Assembly: GCF_013369485.1 (NCBI RefSeq)
Contig: NZ_JABWEB010000006.1
Coordinates: 186,001 to 250,000 of the forward strand
DNA length: 64,000 bases
Source: Massilia sp. BJB1822
GTDB lineage: Bacteria > Pseudomonadota > Gammaproteobacteria > Burkholderiales > Burkholderiaceae_D
Direction: 5' to 3'
Position numbers and translations under genes: made by a program
The notes under the pieces: model-generated
Seen by the model: the letters and a program-made list of their open reading frames with translations, nothing else
Databases searched by the model: none
What the model was told of the DNA's origin: nothing
In this document: positions 19,123-28,666 of the stretch, piece by piece
How positions within the stretch are numbered: position 1 is the stretch's first letter
How the letters are laid out: each line of letters starts with the position of its first letter

Positions 19123-20520
19123 ATGACTGCACAACTCTCCAAGAAGGGCGAAGCCTGGTCGGCGCGCTTTTCCGAACCTGTTTCCGACCTCGTAAAACGC
19201 TATACCGCGTCCGTCTTCTTCGACAATCGCATGGCCAAAGCCGACATCCAGGGCTCGCTGGCGCATGCCGAAATGCTGGCGGCGCAAGGCATCATCCCGG
19301 CCGCCGACCTGGCCGAAATCCAGCGCGGCATGGCGCAGATCTCGCAGGAGATCGAAGCCGGCCAGTTCGAATGGCTGCTGGACCTGGAAGACGTCCACCT
19401 GAATATCGAGAAGCGCCTGACCGAGCTGGTAGGCGACGCCGGCAAGCGCCTGCACACCGGCCGCTCGCGCAACGACCAGGTGGCCACCGATATCCGCCTC
19501 TACGTGCGCTCGGCCATCGACGACATCAGCGCCCTGCTGCACCAGCTGCGCACCGCCTTGACCGACCTGGCGGAAAAGAACGCCGACACCATCCTGCCCG
19601 GCTTCACCCATATGCAGGTGGCGCAGCCGATCACTTTCGGCCACCATATGCTGGCCTATGTCGAAATGTTCGGCCGCGACGCCGAGCGCATGGCCGACTG
19701 CCGCAAGCGCGTCAACCGCCTGCCGCTGGGCGCCGCCGCCCTGGCCGGCACCACCTTCCCCATCGACCGCCTGCGCGTGGCCAAGACCCTGGGCTTCGAC
19801 GACGTCTGCCACAATTCGCTGGACGCCGTCTCCGACCGCGACTTCGCCATCGAATTCACGGCCGCCGCCTCGCTGATCATGATGCACGTCTCGCGCATGT
19901 CCGAAGAGCTGGTGATCTGGATGAGTCCTCGCGTGGGCTTCATCGACATCGCCGACCGCTTCTGCACCGGCTCGTCCATCATGCCGCAGAAGAAAAACCC
20001 CGACGTGCCGGAACTGGCGCGCGGCAAGACCGGCCGCGTCTACGGCCACCTGATGGGCCTTCTGACCCTGATGAAGGGCCAGCCCCTGGCCTACAACAAG
20101 GACAACCAGGAAGACAAGGAACCGCTGTTCGACACCGTCGACACCGTGGTCGACACCCTGCGCATCTTCGCCGACATGGCCGGCGGCATCAGCGTCAAAC
20201 CGGACGCCATGCGCGCCGCCGCGCTGCAGGGCTATGCCACCGCCACTGACCTGGCAGACTACCTGGTGAAAAAAGGCCTGCCTTTCCGCGACGCCCACGA
20301 AGCCGTGGCCCACGCCGTGCGCGCCTGCGACACCCTCCGCTGCGACCTGGCCGACCTGTCGCTGGACCAGTTGCGCACCTTCTCGCCGCTGATCGGCGAG
20401 GACGTCTTTGCCGTGCTGACGCTGGAAGGCTCGGTCGCCGCGCGCGACCACGTCGGCGGCACCGCCCCCAACCAGGTGCGCGCCGCGATTGCCCGCGTAA
20501 GGAGCCTGCTCGCCATGTAA
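19123..20520 (+). CDS. argH: Argininosuccinate lyase
   Basis: The last enzyme of arginine synthesis, splitting argininosuccinate into arginine and fumarate; 465 residues, the usual length. The fumarase/aspartase superfamily signature [11 protein letters not shown] is present with Ser284/Ser285, together with [13 protein letters not shown] near residue 110. It stands alone: upstream is a divergent NTF2-like gene and downstream a TRAP operon 94 bases away. Its closeness to the cyanophycin locus is suggestive for arginine metabolism, but argH is a housekeeping gene and may sit here by chance. Confidence 0.97.
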   Translation: MTAQLSKKGEAWSARFSEPVSDLVKRYTASVFFDNRMAKADIQGSLAHAEMLAAQGIIPAADLAEIQRGMAQISQEIEAGQFEWLLDLEDVHLNIEKRLTELVGDAGKRLHTGRSRNDQVATDIRLYVRSAIDDISALLHQLRTALTDLAEKNADTILPGFTHMQVAQPITFGHHMLAYVEMFGRDAERMADCRKRVNRLPLGAAALAGTTFPIDRLRVAKTLGFDDVCHNSLDAVSDRDFAIEFTAAASLIMMHVSRMSEELVIWMSPRVGFIDIADRFCTGSSIMPQKKNPDVPELARGKTGRVYGHLMGLLTLMKGQPLAYNKDNQEDKEPLFDTVDTVVDTLRIFADMAGGISVKPDAMRAAALQGYATATDLADYLVKKGLPFRDAHEAVAHAVRACDTLRCDLADLSLDQLRTFSPLIGEDVFAVLTLEGSVAARDHVGGTAPNQVRAAIARVRSLLAM

Positions 20521-20614
20521 ATACAGCGGCACACCGTCACGCGGCATCACGAAGCATTTACCCGAACCTGGGCGCCAACGCAGCGCCCCTTAGAAGAGGA
20601 TGGAGGAGACAAGA

Positions 20615-21193
20615 ATGTTCATGCCAGTTTCGCGGGCAATCGATAAGCTCAACGACAAGATCGCAGCGGCCGTTTCCTGGGCGCTGCTGCTTGCCGTCAT
20701 CATCTGCACCGGCAATGCGCTGATACGCTACGCCTTCAATGCCAGCTCCAACGCCTGGCTGGAAATCCAGTGGTATCTGTTCGCCGCCGTCTTCATGCTG
20801 GCGTCCAGCCACACCCTGCGGCGCGATGAGCATGTGCGCATCGACGTCATCGCCGGCCGCTTCTCCAAACGCACCCAGGTCTGGATCGACCTGCTGGGCT
20901 TTGTGCTGTTCCTGATGCCGATCTCGCTGGTGGTCCTGTATTACGGCCTGCCCTTCGCCCTCGAATCGCTGCGCAGCGGCGAGATGTCCAGCAACGCCGG
21001 CGGCCTGATCGTGTGGCCGGCCAAGATCCTGGTGCCGCTCGGCTTCATCCTGCTGATCCTGCAAGGACTGTCCGAAATCATCAAGCGCATCGCCTTCCTG
21101 AACGGGAAGCTCGACGCCAGCGCCTTCTCCAAGCAGGTCGCCACACCCGAAGAGGAAATCGAGGCGATCAAGGCTGCCAACAAGATGAACTGA
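20615..21193 (+). CDS. TRAP transporter small permease (DctQ type)
   Basis: The small membrane subunit of a tripartite ATP-independent periplasmic transporter, 192 residues with four predicted helices. The family motif is seen in NAWLEIQWYLFAAVFML and HTLRRDEHVRIDV. The start at 20615 follows a strong GGAGGAG site; the in-frame ATG 20600 lies before that site. The large permease gene follows after 30 bases. No binding-protein gene is next to it, but two of a fitting class lie 26-30 kb away. Confidence 0.93.
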   Translation: MFMPVSRAIDKLNDKIAAAVSWALLLAVIICTGNALIRYAFNASSNAWLEIQWYLFAAVFMLASSHTLRRDEHVRIDVIAGRFSKRTQVWIDLLGFVLFLMPISLVVLYYGLPFALESLRSGEMSSNAGGLIVWPAKILVPLGFILLILQGLSEIIKRIAFLNGKLDASAFSKQVATPEEEIEAIKAANKMN

Positions 21194-21223
21194 AATCTCT
21201 GACAAGAACGGACAATAAAAGAT

Positions 21224-22882
21224 ATGGAAGCTTTCATCATTGCGAACATCGCGCCCATCATGTTCGGCGCGCTGGTGGTGTTTCTGCTGTCGGGTTTTCC
21301 AGTGGCCTTCTCGCTGGCGGCCAACGGCCTGTTCTTCGGCCTGGTGGGCATCGAACTGGGCCTGCTCAAGCCTGAACTGCTGCAGGCGCTGCCCAACCGC
21401 ATCTACGGCATCATGGCCAACGACACCCTGCTGGCCATCCCCTTCTTCACCTTCATGGGCCTGATCCTGGAACGCTCGGGCATGGCCGAAGACCTGCTCG
21501 ACACCATCGGTCAGCTGTTCGGCCCGATCCGCGGCGGGGTGGCCTATGCCGTGATCTTCGTCGGCGCCCTGCTGGCGGCAACCACCGGCGTGGTGGCGGC
21601 CTCGGTGATTTCCATGGGCCTGATCTCGCTGCCGGTGATGCTGCGCTATGGCTACGACCGCAAGCTCGCTTCGGGCGTGATCGCCGCATCGGGCACGCTG
21701 GCCCAGATCATTCCGCCCTCGCTGGTGCTGATCGTGATGGCCGACCAGCTGGGCCGCTCGGTGGGCGATATGTATAAAGCGGCCTTCGCGCCCGGCCTGC
21801 TGCTGACGGCCATGTATGCCGGCTATGTGCTGGCGGTGTCGATCTTCCGCCCGGCATACGTGCCGGCGCTGCCGCCCGAGGCGCGCAATCTGCGCGAACC
21901 GAACGGCAAGAGCGGCGTGGTATCGCTGCTGGTGCTGGCGGCGGGTTCGGTGGCCGCAGCGTATGTCTTCGCGCATTTCTATGCGGCCTCGCATCCGGCT
22001 ACGGCGGCCGACGAAGTGGGCATCTTCGCCGGCGCGGTCGGCATCCTGGGCGCCTATGGCCTGGCGCTGGCCAACCGCTACCTGAAACTGGGCCTGCTGT
22101 CGCGCATGGCCGAGAAGGTGGTCTTCGTGCTGATTCCGCCGCTGGCCCTGATCTTCCTGGTGCTGGGCACCATCTTCATCGGCCTGGCCACGCCGACCGA
22201 GGGCGGCGGCATGGGCGCCATGGGCGCCATCATCCTGGCCATTGCCAACCGGCGCCTGTCATGGAGTCTGCTGGTGCAGGCCATGAATTCGACCACCCGC
22301 CTGTCCTGCTTCGTGATCTTCATCCTGATCGGCTCCACCGTGTTCGCCCTGGTGTTCCGCGGCGTGAACGGCGACCTGTGGGTCGAGCACCTGCTATCGA
22401 GCCTGCCGGGCGGCACCACGGGCTTCCTGATCGTGGTCAACATCATGTTCTTCCTGCTGGCCTTCTTCCTCGACTTCTTCGAGCTGGCCTTCATCCTGGT
22501 GCCGCTGGTGGGACCGGTGGCCGACAAGCTGGGCATCGACCTGATCTGGTTCGGCGTGCTGCTGGGCGTGAATATGCAGACCTCCTTCATGCACCCGCCA
22601 TTCGGCTTCGCCCTGTTCTATCTGCGCTCGGTGGCGCCGAAGGAAGTGAAGACCTCGGAAATCTACTGGGGCGCCATTCCCTTCGTCTGCATCCAGGTGC
22701 TGATGGTGGCCCTGATCATCGCCTTCCCGAACCTGGTGTCAGTCGAGAAGAAAACCGATATGAAGGAGCAGATCGAACTGAAGATCGACGCCCCGCCCGA
22801 CTACGGCACCCCACCGCCGGAAGAGAAGAAGGACGAGGAAGCGCCTCAGCTGAATTTCTCCAGCGACGTGGATAAGAAGTAA
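21224..22882 (+). CDS. TRAP transporter large permease (DctM type)
   Basis: The cation-coupled transport subunit of a TRAP system, 552 residues with many hydrophobic segments. Typical stretches are FFTFMGLILERSGMAEDLL, SGVIAASGTLAQIIPPS and TPTEGGGMGAMGA. It is longer than standard DctM (about 430) and resembles the FcbT3-type subunits associated with mannitol/chloroaromatic-class binding proteins. The last 50 residues form a hydrophilic tail rich in Glu, Lys and Pro. A hairpin terminator follows at 22888. The substrate is not determinable from the permease; organic acids are usual. Confidence 0.93.
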   Translation: MEAFIIANIAPIMFGALVVFLLSGFPVAFSLAANGLFFGLVGIELGLLKPELLQALPNRIYGIMANDTLLAIPFFTFMGLILERSGMAEDLLDTIGQLFGPIRGGVAYAVIFVGALLAATTGVVAASVISMGLISLPVMLRYGYDRKLASGVIAASGTLAQIIPPSLVLIVMADQLGRSVGDMYKAAFAPGLLLTAMYAGYVLAVSIFRPAYVPALPPEARNLREPNGKSGVVSLLVLAAGSVAAAYVFAHFYAASHPATAADEVGIFAGAVGILGAYGLALANRYLKLGLLSRMAEKVVFVLIPPLALIFLVLGTIFIGLATPTEGGGMGAMGAIILAIANRRLSWSLLVQAMNSTTRLSCFVIFILIGSTVFALVFRGVNGDLWVEHLLSSLPGGTTGFLIVVNIMFFLLAFFLDFFELAFILVPLVGPVADKLGIDLIWFGVLLGVNMQTSFMHPPFGFALFYLRSVAPKEVKTSEIYWGAIPFVCIQVLMVALIIAFPNLVSVEKKTDMKEQIELKIDAPPDYGTPPPEEKKDEEAPQLNFSSDVDKK

Positions 22883-22887
22883 GCATG

Positions 22888-22917
22888 AACAGCGCGGTCC
22901 CGGCCGCGCTGTTTTGA
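22888..22917 (+). terminator. Rho-independent terminator after TRAP permease genes
   Basis: AACAGCGCGG (22888-22897) is perfectly complementary to CCGCGCTGTT (22904-22913) around a six-base loop, and the right arm runs into a short T-run. It lies directly after the large permease stop codon. Confidence 0.8.
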
Positions 22918-22990
22918 TTTATGGCCGGCATATTGCCAGCCTTGTTATGGCGATCTATGATGAAGTCAAGCCAGTTGCCAGAGTTCGGCC

Positions 22991-23281
22991 ATGAAACCAT
23001 CTTTAATCCTAGATGCCAATCGCCCGCTCATCCGTGAGATCGTGGGCCGCTTCCGCGCCAACAATCCCCGCGTCTTCGGTTCAACCCTGCATGGAAGGGA
23101 TAAGGAGGGCAGCGATCTGGACCTACTGGTAGACGTGCTACCAGGCGCCACGCTATTCGATCTCGGCAGTCTTCAACTGGAACTGGAAGAATTGCTGCAG
23201 ATTCCTATTGATCTGCTAACTCCCGCTGAGCTGCCGCCTGCCTTTCGCGCCACTGTTCTGGCAGAGGCGGAAGCGGTGTGA
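22991..23281 (+). CDS. mntA: MntA-type nucleotidyltransferase antitoxin
   Basis: A 96-residue minimal nucleotidyltransferase. The motif GS-X10-DXD is exact: Gly30-Ser31, ten residues, then Asp42-Leu-Asp44 in SDLDLLVD. In characterised MntA/HepT pairs the antitoxin adds AMP to a tyrosine of the HEPN toxin and so inactivates it. Its stop overlaps the start of the HEPN gene (GTGA), the normal arrangement of such modules. Confidence 0.9.
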   Translation: MKPSLILDANRPLIREIVGRFRANNPRVFGSTLHGRDKEGSDLDLLVDVLPGATLFDLGSLQLELEELLQIPIDLLTPAELPPAFRATVLAEAEAV

Positions 23282-23631
23282 GTCAACTGCGCGCTGATGA
23301 CTACCTGGCTCATATGAAGCAAGCCGCAGAAGATGCTTGCGACTTCACGTCCAGCTTGAGCAAGGCAGAGTTTCTTGCCGACCGGCGCACCCAGCAAGCT
23401 GTGAACATGTGCTTGATTATCATAGGTGAAGCCGCTATCCGCCTGACGGCGGAATACCCAGCTTTCGTCGCACAGCATACGGCGCTGCCATGGCGCGGCA
23501 TGCGGGGGATGCGCAACCGCATTACCCATGGCTATTTCGCCGTCAATCTCGACATCGTATGGGATACCGTTCAAACCGCCCTTCCGGAATTGCTTGCGGC
23601 AATGACCAGCAAGCAGACAGGAAAGGACTGA
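23278..23631 (+). CDS. hepT: HepT-like HEPN ribonuclease toxin
   Basis: A 117-residue all-helical HEPN protein. The RX4HXY motif is intact as RNRITHGY (Arg79, His84, Tyr86): Arg and His form the RNase site, and the Tyr is the residue AMPylated by MntA in studied systems. It starts with GTG overlapping the mntA stop. Both genes look intact, so the module is probably functional in genome maintenance or phage defence. Confidence 0.9.
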   Translation: MSQLRADDYLAHMKQAAEDACDFTSSLSKAEFLADRRTQQAVNMCLIIIGEAAIRLTAEYPAFVAQHTALPWRGMRGMRNRITHGYFAVNLDIVWDTVQTALPELLAAMTSKQTGKD

Positions 23632-23658
23632 ATCCACATACGGAGCCCATCCCTGAAT

Positions 23659-24315
23659 TCAATGCGCAGCGATCTTCGACAGCACCGAGAAGGCGGCGCC
23701 GGTGTGCTCCTTTTCCAGGATCAGGGTCAGCTCGGTGTGGGTCGAGATGATGTTGACCAGGTTGATCTTGTCCCAGGCCAGCTTCTTTAGGATGGCGTGG
23801 AAGATGCCGGGCGTACGGTAGGAGTCGGGACGCAGGTACAGCGTGACCGCGTTCAGGCTTTCCAGCCTGGCCAGTTGGCGCTCGCTGCGGAAGGCTTGCT
23901 CCACCAGCGGCGTCAGGCTACGGCTGCAGATCACCATCAATTCGCTGATGCCGCGCGTGACGGTCAGAAACGTGCCGTGCTGCGCTTCGGCCAGCGTGAG
24001 CAGCTGACGGTGACAGGCATTGCTGTAGTCGGACAGCGCGAAGGTGCACTCGACCAGGTCGGTGCGCGCAATCAGTTCGCCGGTGCGCTGGGTCAGCACG
24101 ATTTCGTCATTGACCGCCTGCGGCAGGCGCTCAGCGACGCGGCGCAGCGCCATCACCACGGCGGCCTGGCCGACCGGCTTCCATAAATCGCTTTCGAGCT
24201 GCGGTTGCAACTGGCGCGCCAGTTCCGACAGATTGATCAGACCCCGTCCCAGCCCTTCGCTGAGAAAGGGCGACTCTTTCACAATACGCTCAACTTTCGT
24301 AGATATGGAAAGCAT
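23659..24315 (-). CDS. Protein with C-terminal ACT-like domain, function unknown
   Basis: A 218-residue soluble protein. Residues 1-60 are helical and contain SEGLGRGLINLSELARQLQ. The C-terminal 65 residues (VTLYLRPDSYRTPGIFHAI through INLVNIIS and LTLILEKE) have the beta-alpha-beta-beta-alpha-beta pattern of an ACT domain like that of aspartate kinases, but there is no kinase domain. It may sense an amino acid and act as a regulator; I do not recognise a named family. A long GC-rich leader of more than 300 bases precedes it. Confidence 0.7.
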   Translation of the reverse strand: MLSISTKVERIVKESPFLSEGLGRGLINLSELARQLQPQLESDLWKPVGQAAVVMALRRVAERLPQAVNDEIVLTQRTGELIARTDLVECTFALSDYSNACHRQLLTLAEAQHGTFLTVTRGISELMVICSRSLTPLVEQAFRSERQLARLESLNAVTLYLRPDSYRTPGIFHAILKKLAWDKINLVNIISTHTELTLILEKEHTGAAFSVLSKIAAH

Positions 24316-25038
24316 GGCTTCACACCGCCCTTTTGGGGCAAGGCTCCGGTAATAGGCGTGGCAAGCCGGTTCCGCTGTTCACGGCACGGCGGCTGTCCAC
24401 CCCTGGTTGACGCGCAGACGCATACGGCCGCCCTCGGGCGCAGGCCGTCGGGGACTGTTGCGGACTTTGGAGGAACCGGGTGGCGGCGTTTACGCCGGCG
24501 GCGAGTGCGCAGCCTGGCGCAGATTGGGGGGAATAACGCGTCGAACAGCTTGACCTGTTGGTTTCATGGTTTCTCGTCCCTGGTGGCGTTCATTGCGCTG
24601 TATTGTTGGGCGGAGCCCGCGCATTTATCGGTATGACAGCCGGTCGCAGTGCGCCGTTGTTCTGCAAATAGTGTAAAACGCAAAATTATGAAAAAGCAAC
24701 CGAAGCATGCAGCCGAGCCCTCCAGAGTGTTGCGCCAAGCACGAATTTAGAGGACAAACTCCAGGCTGTGCCGAGAAGCCACACCTACGCGTATCGTGCG
24801 CCGCCACGCCTTGTTTTTGTGTAGACACTTGCGTCCATTTTTTTGATAAAAATGTCCGATCCATAACAGTTTTCGCACTTCCGACCAATTTTCCAAGATT
24901 TTTGACTTCGCCCGATCGAAGGGAATAAGGTGCGGCCTACCCGGATTTCCAACGTTGGAAAAAGCACCGGGGTGGCCATCCGGCAGCGTGCGGGCAGGTC
25001 ACACCAGACACCCACATATCGAAAACCTTGGAGAAGAG
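24316..25038. other. 723-base intergenic region with a structured GC-rich half and an AT-rich half
   Basis: This is the only stretch over 300 bases without a confident gene. Roughly 24330-24600 is GC-rich and, read on the minus strand as leader of the ACT-like gene, holds inverted repeats such as GGCGTAAACGCC and a GGCGGC/GCCGCC pair enclosing about 35 bases. Roughly 24660-24950 is AT-richer and should hold the promoter of the M4 peptidase, but I see no convincing -35/-10 pair. No tRNA or known riboswitch could be recognised. Confidence 0.5.
24490..24567 (-). CDS. Possible 25-codon leader peptide
   Basis: A short open frame starting MKPTGQAVRRVIPP, preceded by GGGACGAG, inside the leader of the ACT-like gene. 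It ends about 175 bases before that gene. It has neighbouring Arg-Arg and Pro-Pro codons that could slow ribosomes, but no run of one regulatory amino acid. It may be fortuitous. Confidence 0.2.
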   Translation of the reverse strand: MKPTGQAVRRVIPPNLRQAAHSPPA

Positions 25039-27552
25039 ATGAATCTACGTAAGACTCTGCTTGCCGCATCCATCGCTACCCTGCCGATGGTGCTCTCTGC
25101 CGCGGTGCATGCCGCCCCTCAATCCGCGCCCGTGATGGCCGCCCCCGTCAGCGCCCAGTCGCCGCAACAGGTCGACGCCCTGTTCAGCAAGCTGGCTGCG
25201 CGCCGCGGCAAGACCGGCCTGGATGCCGACCATGGCTACAAGGTCACGGTGCAGCACCCCGGCGTGACCGGCACGCGCATCACGCGCGCCAACCACACCT
25301 ACAAGGGCTTGCGCGTGTTCGGCTCAGAAACCGTCATCGTCAGCAGCGATGCCGGCGAGATCCTGAGCGAATCGGCCTCGCCTCTGCGCGACAAACTGAA
25401 TGCCGGCAAGGACAGCAAATCCGGCTTCAACACCGCCCCGGCGCTGAACGCCACGGCCGCCATCGACCGCGTCACCAAGGAGCTGGCCGCAGGCGGCTTG
25501 CACCATGTGCCGCCGAGCGCCGAGCTGCTGATCTACCCCGTGGTGAAAACCGTGCGCACCGCCGCCGCCGCGAACAAGCAGGAAAGCGCGCTGAACGCGC
25601 TGGACGTGCAGGACGTGGTGGACCACTACGAGCTGGCCTACCTGGTGCAGGTGCGCGCGCGCCAGGACCAGCATCCGATCTACTACGATTACATCATCAG
25701 CGCCAAAAACGGCGTGGTGCTGAAAAAATGGAAGGCACTACAAACCGTGGCCGGCACCGGCAACAGCCAGTACAACGGCAGCGTGCCCCTCAACACCACG
25801 CAATCGGGTTCCACTTTCAGCATGAAAGACCCGTCGCGCGGCACCGGAGGCACCTATGGCAGCATGGCCATCACCAATGCCAACCACGGCACTTCGCCCG
25901 GCAGCATCTACACCAACACCACCAACACCTGGGGCGACGGCCAGCAGTACAACGGCGGCAGCACCACCAACGCCAACGGCCAGACCGCGGCCGTGAACGC
26001 GATGTGGGGCTTGATGAACACCTACGATATGCACAAGAACGTGCTGGGCTGGCAGTCGCTGGACGGCCAGAACACTGCCACCTTCATCGCCGCCCACGTC
26101 AACACCTCCTACGACAACGCCTACTACGATCCGAACTGCAAGTGCATGTACATCGGCGACGGCGGCAGCATGTTCAACAACCTCGGTTCGATCGACGTGA
26201 TCGGCCACGAAATGGGCCACGGCATCACCGACGCCACTTCGGGCCTGATCTACGAGCAGGAGTCGGGCGGCCTGAATGAATCGTCCTCCGACATCGCCGG
26301 CGAGTCGACCGAAGCCTATGCGCGCGGCGGCGGCACCGGCACCACCATCCCGGGCGGTCTGAATGACTGGCAGATGGGCAAGGAGATCGCCAAGAACGGC
26401 CAGCCGCTGCGCTGGATGTGGAAGCCGAGCAAAGACGGCCGCAGCCCCGACGCCTGGAGCACCTCGATCAAGAACCTGGACGTGCACTACAGCAGCGGCC
26501 CGAACAACCGCATGTTCTACTTCCTGTCGCAAGGTTCCGAGTCCAGCTCCAGCAGCGAGAAGTACAGCTCCTACCTGAACAAGCAGCCGCTGGCCATGAC
26601 CGGCATCGGCATCGACAAGGCTTACCGCATCTGGTTCAAGGCCAACTCGACCAAGTTCACCCAGTCCACCAACTATGCGGACGCGCGCAACAAGGTGCTG
26701 CAATCGGCCGAGGAACTGTATGGCGTGGGTTCGAAGGAAGCGATTGCCGTGAAGCGCGCTTACGCGGCCATCAATGTGGGTGCCGACGTGGATGAAACCC
26801 CAGGACCGGGCGGCGTCAGCATCACCACCCAGCCAGCCAGCATCACCGTGTCGGCCGGCGGCACCGCCAGCTTCACCGTGGGCGCGGCCGGCGGCACTTC
26901 GCCGTACAGCTACAAGTGGTACCGCAACGGCAATCTGATTGCCGGGGCTACTTCGGCCACCTACTCCTTCACCGCCCAGGCAGTGGACAATGGCGCCGTC
27001 TTCAACGCCACCGTGACCGATGCGGCCAATCCGCCCTCCACCGCCACTTCGAACAACGCCACGCTGACCGTGGGTTCGGGCGGCGGCGGCACCGAGCGCG
27101 TGACCAATGGCGGCTTCGAGAACGGCACCACCGGCTGGTCCGGCACCACGGGCGTGATCGGCGCCCACCAAGGCCAGTCGCCGTATGAAGGCACGCGCTT
27201 CGCCTGGCTGGGCGGCAATGGCAGCACCGCGACCGAAACGCTGACGCAGGACATCAACATTCCTGCCACCTCGACTTCGGCCACGCTGAGCTTCGCCCTG
27301 CATATCGACACCGCGGAAACCGAGAACGTGGTGTACGACAAGCTGGTGGTCAGCGTGAAGAACAGCGCCGGCACCACGCTGGGCACCCTGGCGACGTATT
27401 CGAACCTGAATCCGGCCGCCGGCTTCCAGATCCGCACCTTCAACCTGCTGCCCTACAAAGGCCAGACGGTGCGCCTGTCCTTCTCCATGACGGAAGACCA
27501 GTCGCTGCAGACTTCCTTCGTGGTCGATAAGGTCAGCGTGATCGCCAACTAA
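25039..27552 (+). CDS. Secreted M4 (thermolysin/bacillolysin-like) metallopeptidase with C-terminal accessory domains
   Basis: An 837-residue secreted neutral protease. It has a Sec signal (1-23, ending VHA), then an FTP/PepSY propeptide to about residue 230. The M4 catalytic domain spans about 240-590, with zinc motif HEMGH at 390-394 and the third ligand in NESSSD (Glu414, Asp418). After this come an Ig-like domain (about 595-690, SITTQPASITVSAGG) and a beta-sandwich of about 150 residues (VTNGGFENGTTGW) resembling carbohydrate-binding or sorting modules. The start at 25039 follows GGAGAAG; an upstream in-frame ATG lacks a signal sequence. Probable role: external protein degradation. Confidence 0.95.
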   Translation: MNLRKTLLAASIATLPMVLSAAVHAAPQSAPVMAAPVSAQSPQQVDALFSKLAARRGKTGLDADHGYKVTVQHPGVTGTRITRANHTYKGLRVFGSETVIVSSDAGEILSESASPLRDKLNAGKDSKSGFNTAPALNATAAIDRVTKELAAGGLHHVPPSAELLIYPVVKTVRTAAAANKQESALNALDVQDVVDHYELAYLVQVRARQDQHPIYYDYIISAKNGVVLKKWKALQTVAGTGNSQYNGSVPLNTTQSGSTFSMKDPSRGTGGTYGSMAITNANHGTSPGSIYTNTTNTWGDGQQYNGGSTTNANGQTAAVNAMWGLMNTYDMHKNVLGWQSLDGQNTATFIAAHVNTSYDNAYYDPNCKCMYIGDGGSMFNNLGSIDVIGHEMGHGITDATSGLIYEQESGGLNESSSDIAGESTEAYARGGGTGTTIPGGLNDWQMGKEIAKNGQPLRWMWKPSKDGRSPDAWSTSIKNLDVHYSSGPNNRMFYFLSQGSESSSSSEKYSSYLNKQPLAMTGIGIDKAYRIWFKANSTKFTQSTNYADARNKVLQSAEELYGVGSKEAIAVKRAYAAINVGADVDETPGPGGVSITTQPASITVSAGGTASFTVGAAGGTSPYSYKWYRNGNLIAGATSATYSFTAQAVDNGAVFNATVTDAANPPSTATSNNATLTVGSGGGGTERVTNGGFENGTTGWSGTTGVIGAHQGQSPYEGTRFAWLGGNGSTATETLTQDINIPATSTSATLSFALHIDTAETENVVYDKLVVSVKNSAGTTLGTLATYSNLNPAAGFQIRTFNLLPYKGQTVRLSFSMTEDQSLQTSFVVDKVSVIAN

Positions 27553-27566
27553 GCATCCGCATGAAT

Positions 27567-27602
27567 GGCGGTTTCGTCTTGCAAGCCGAAGACGGAACCG
27601 CC
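27567..27602 (+). terminator. Inverted repeat, probable terminator after M4 peptidase
   Basis: GGCGGTTTCGTCTT pairs with AGACGGAACCGCC with one mismatch around a short loop. A T-run begins about 11 bases further on rather than directly after the stem, so termination is likely but not certain. Confidence 0.5.
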
Positions 27603-27811
27603 GGTTCCTGTTGCGATTTTTTACCACAGCATAAAAAACAATATTGCATTTTAATTATGATTGGTCTAAGGTAACGCTTCGCTTCCGCGTGCGGGTACTG
27701 GCTGTTGAACCTTTCTAATTGATTGCGATTTGACCGATGCTTACTCAGTCCTTGGGCTTGCCCCTGCCTTCATCCCCTCTCTTTCCGATCGCATCCGGCA
27801 TGAGCTGAGTC

Positions 27812-28666
27812 GTGCTGTTGACCGACACCATTCGCCGCTACTGGCGAGGCCAGGGCTTTGCGCGCCCCGCGCTGCACGTGCATCTGGCGCCCGGCGCACT
27901 CGCATGGCTGGAGCAGCGCGGTGGCCAGCCAGTGGCGGGAACGCAGGGCCGGCTGCCCCTGTCCACGGTGGATGGCCATTGGCAGGCGGCGCTGGCCGCT
28001 CTGCATGTTCTGCTGGACGAAGACGATCACAAACACCGGCTGCCGCTGGCGATCAGCGTTGCCAGCCGCTGGTGCCCGGTGCTGATGGCGCCATGGAGCG
28101 ATGCCTTGCTGCGCGAGCCGCAAGCCGGTCAATATCTGCAAGCCCAGATGGCAACGCAGTATGGCGAACAGGCGCGCGGCTGGCATGTCGCGGCCGACGA
28201 CGCGGCCTATGGCGGGCCGCGCCTGGTCTGCGGCATCGATGCGGCGCTGCTGCAAGGCCTGCGGGAAGCCGCCCGCGAACACGGCAGGCGCTGCCTGTCC
28301 ATCGAGCCGCTGCTCAGCGCAGCCTGGCAGCATATGGGCAAGGCCGGCATGCAGGCACTGGCCCTGCTCGAACCGGGACGCCTGCTGCTGGCTGCCGGCA
28401 GCCGGGGATGCATCCACGCCATCCACATGCAACCCAGCAGCGGCACATGGCTGCGCGAACTGCCGCAGGCATGGCAGCGCTGGACCTTGCGCCGTCCCGA
28501 ACTGGCGCGCATCGCGCAAGTGGCGGTGCTGAATATGAGTTCCGAGGCGATAGCGGCGGCACTCCTGCCCGACCAGGGCGCGCGGTTCCACATGCTGGAC
28601 GCGCCAGGCCTTCCAGGATGGCAAGCGGGCGCCGCGCGCGCCGAGCAGGTGGCGGCATGCGCCTGA
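27812..28666 (+). CDS. PilM/MshI-like protein (putative)
   Basis: A 284-residue soluble protein rich in Ala, Leu and Gln with a central SIEPLLSAAWQHM region. I place it as PilM-like or the cytoplasmic half of GspL only because the next two genes look like PilN and PilO and the reading frames overlap. It starts with GTG 27812; no ATG in frame lies close to a ribosome site. No actin-like ATP-binding motif is clear, so the ATPase fold may be degenerate. The function is uncertain. Confidence 0.6.
   Translation: MLLTDTIRRYWRGQGFARPALHVHLAPGALAWLEQRGGQPVAGTQGRLPLSTVDGHWQAALAALHVLLDEDDHKHRLPLAISVASRWCPVLMAPWSDALLREPQAGQYLQAQMATQYGEQARGWHVAADDAAYGGPRLVCGIDAALLQGLREAAREHGRRCLSIEPLLSAAWQHMGKAGMQALALLEPGRLLLAAGSRGCIHAIHMQPSSGTWLRELPQAWQRWTLRRPELARIAQVAVLNMSSEAIAAALLPDQGARFHMLDAPGLPGWQAGAARAEQVAACA

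Noticed and set aside
19123..20520. argH as part of the cyanophycin locus
   Set aside because: It is on the other side of two unrelated minus-strand genes, has its own spacer, and is a housekeeping biosynthetic gene.
24330..24480. Cobalamin-type riboswitch in the ACT-gene leader
   Set aside because: A stretch vaguely like a B12 box (AGCGG, CGGCTTGCC) is present, but the other conserved elements cannot be placed.
25738..27627. A 629-codon open frame antisense to the M4 peptidase
   Set aside because: It has repetitive Gly/Val/His content and no start signal; the sense strand carries a clear protease.
27730..28656. Extension of the PilN-like frame upstream
   Set aside because: It lies in a different frame over the PilM-like gene, and ATG 28657 at the gene overlap is the natural start.
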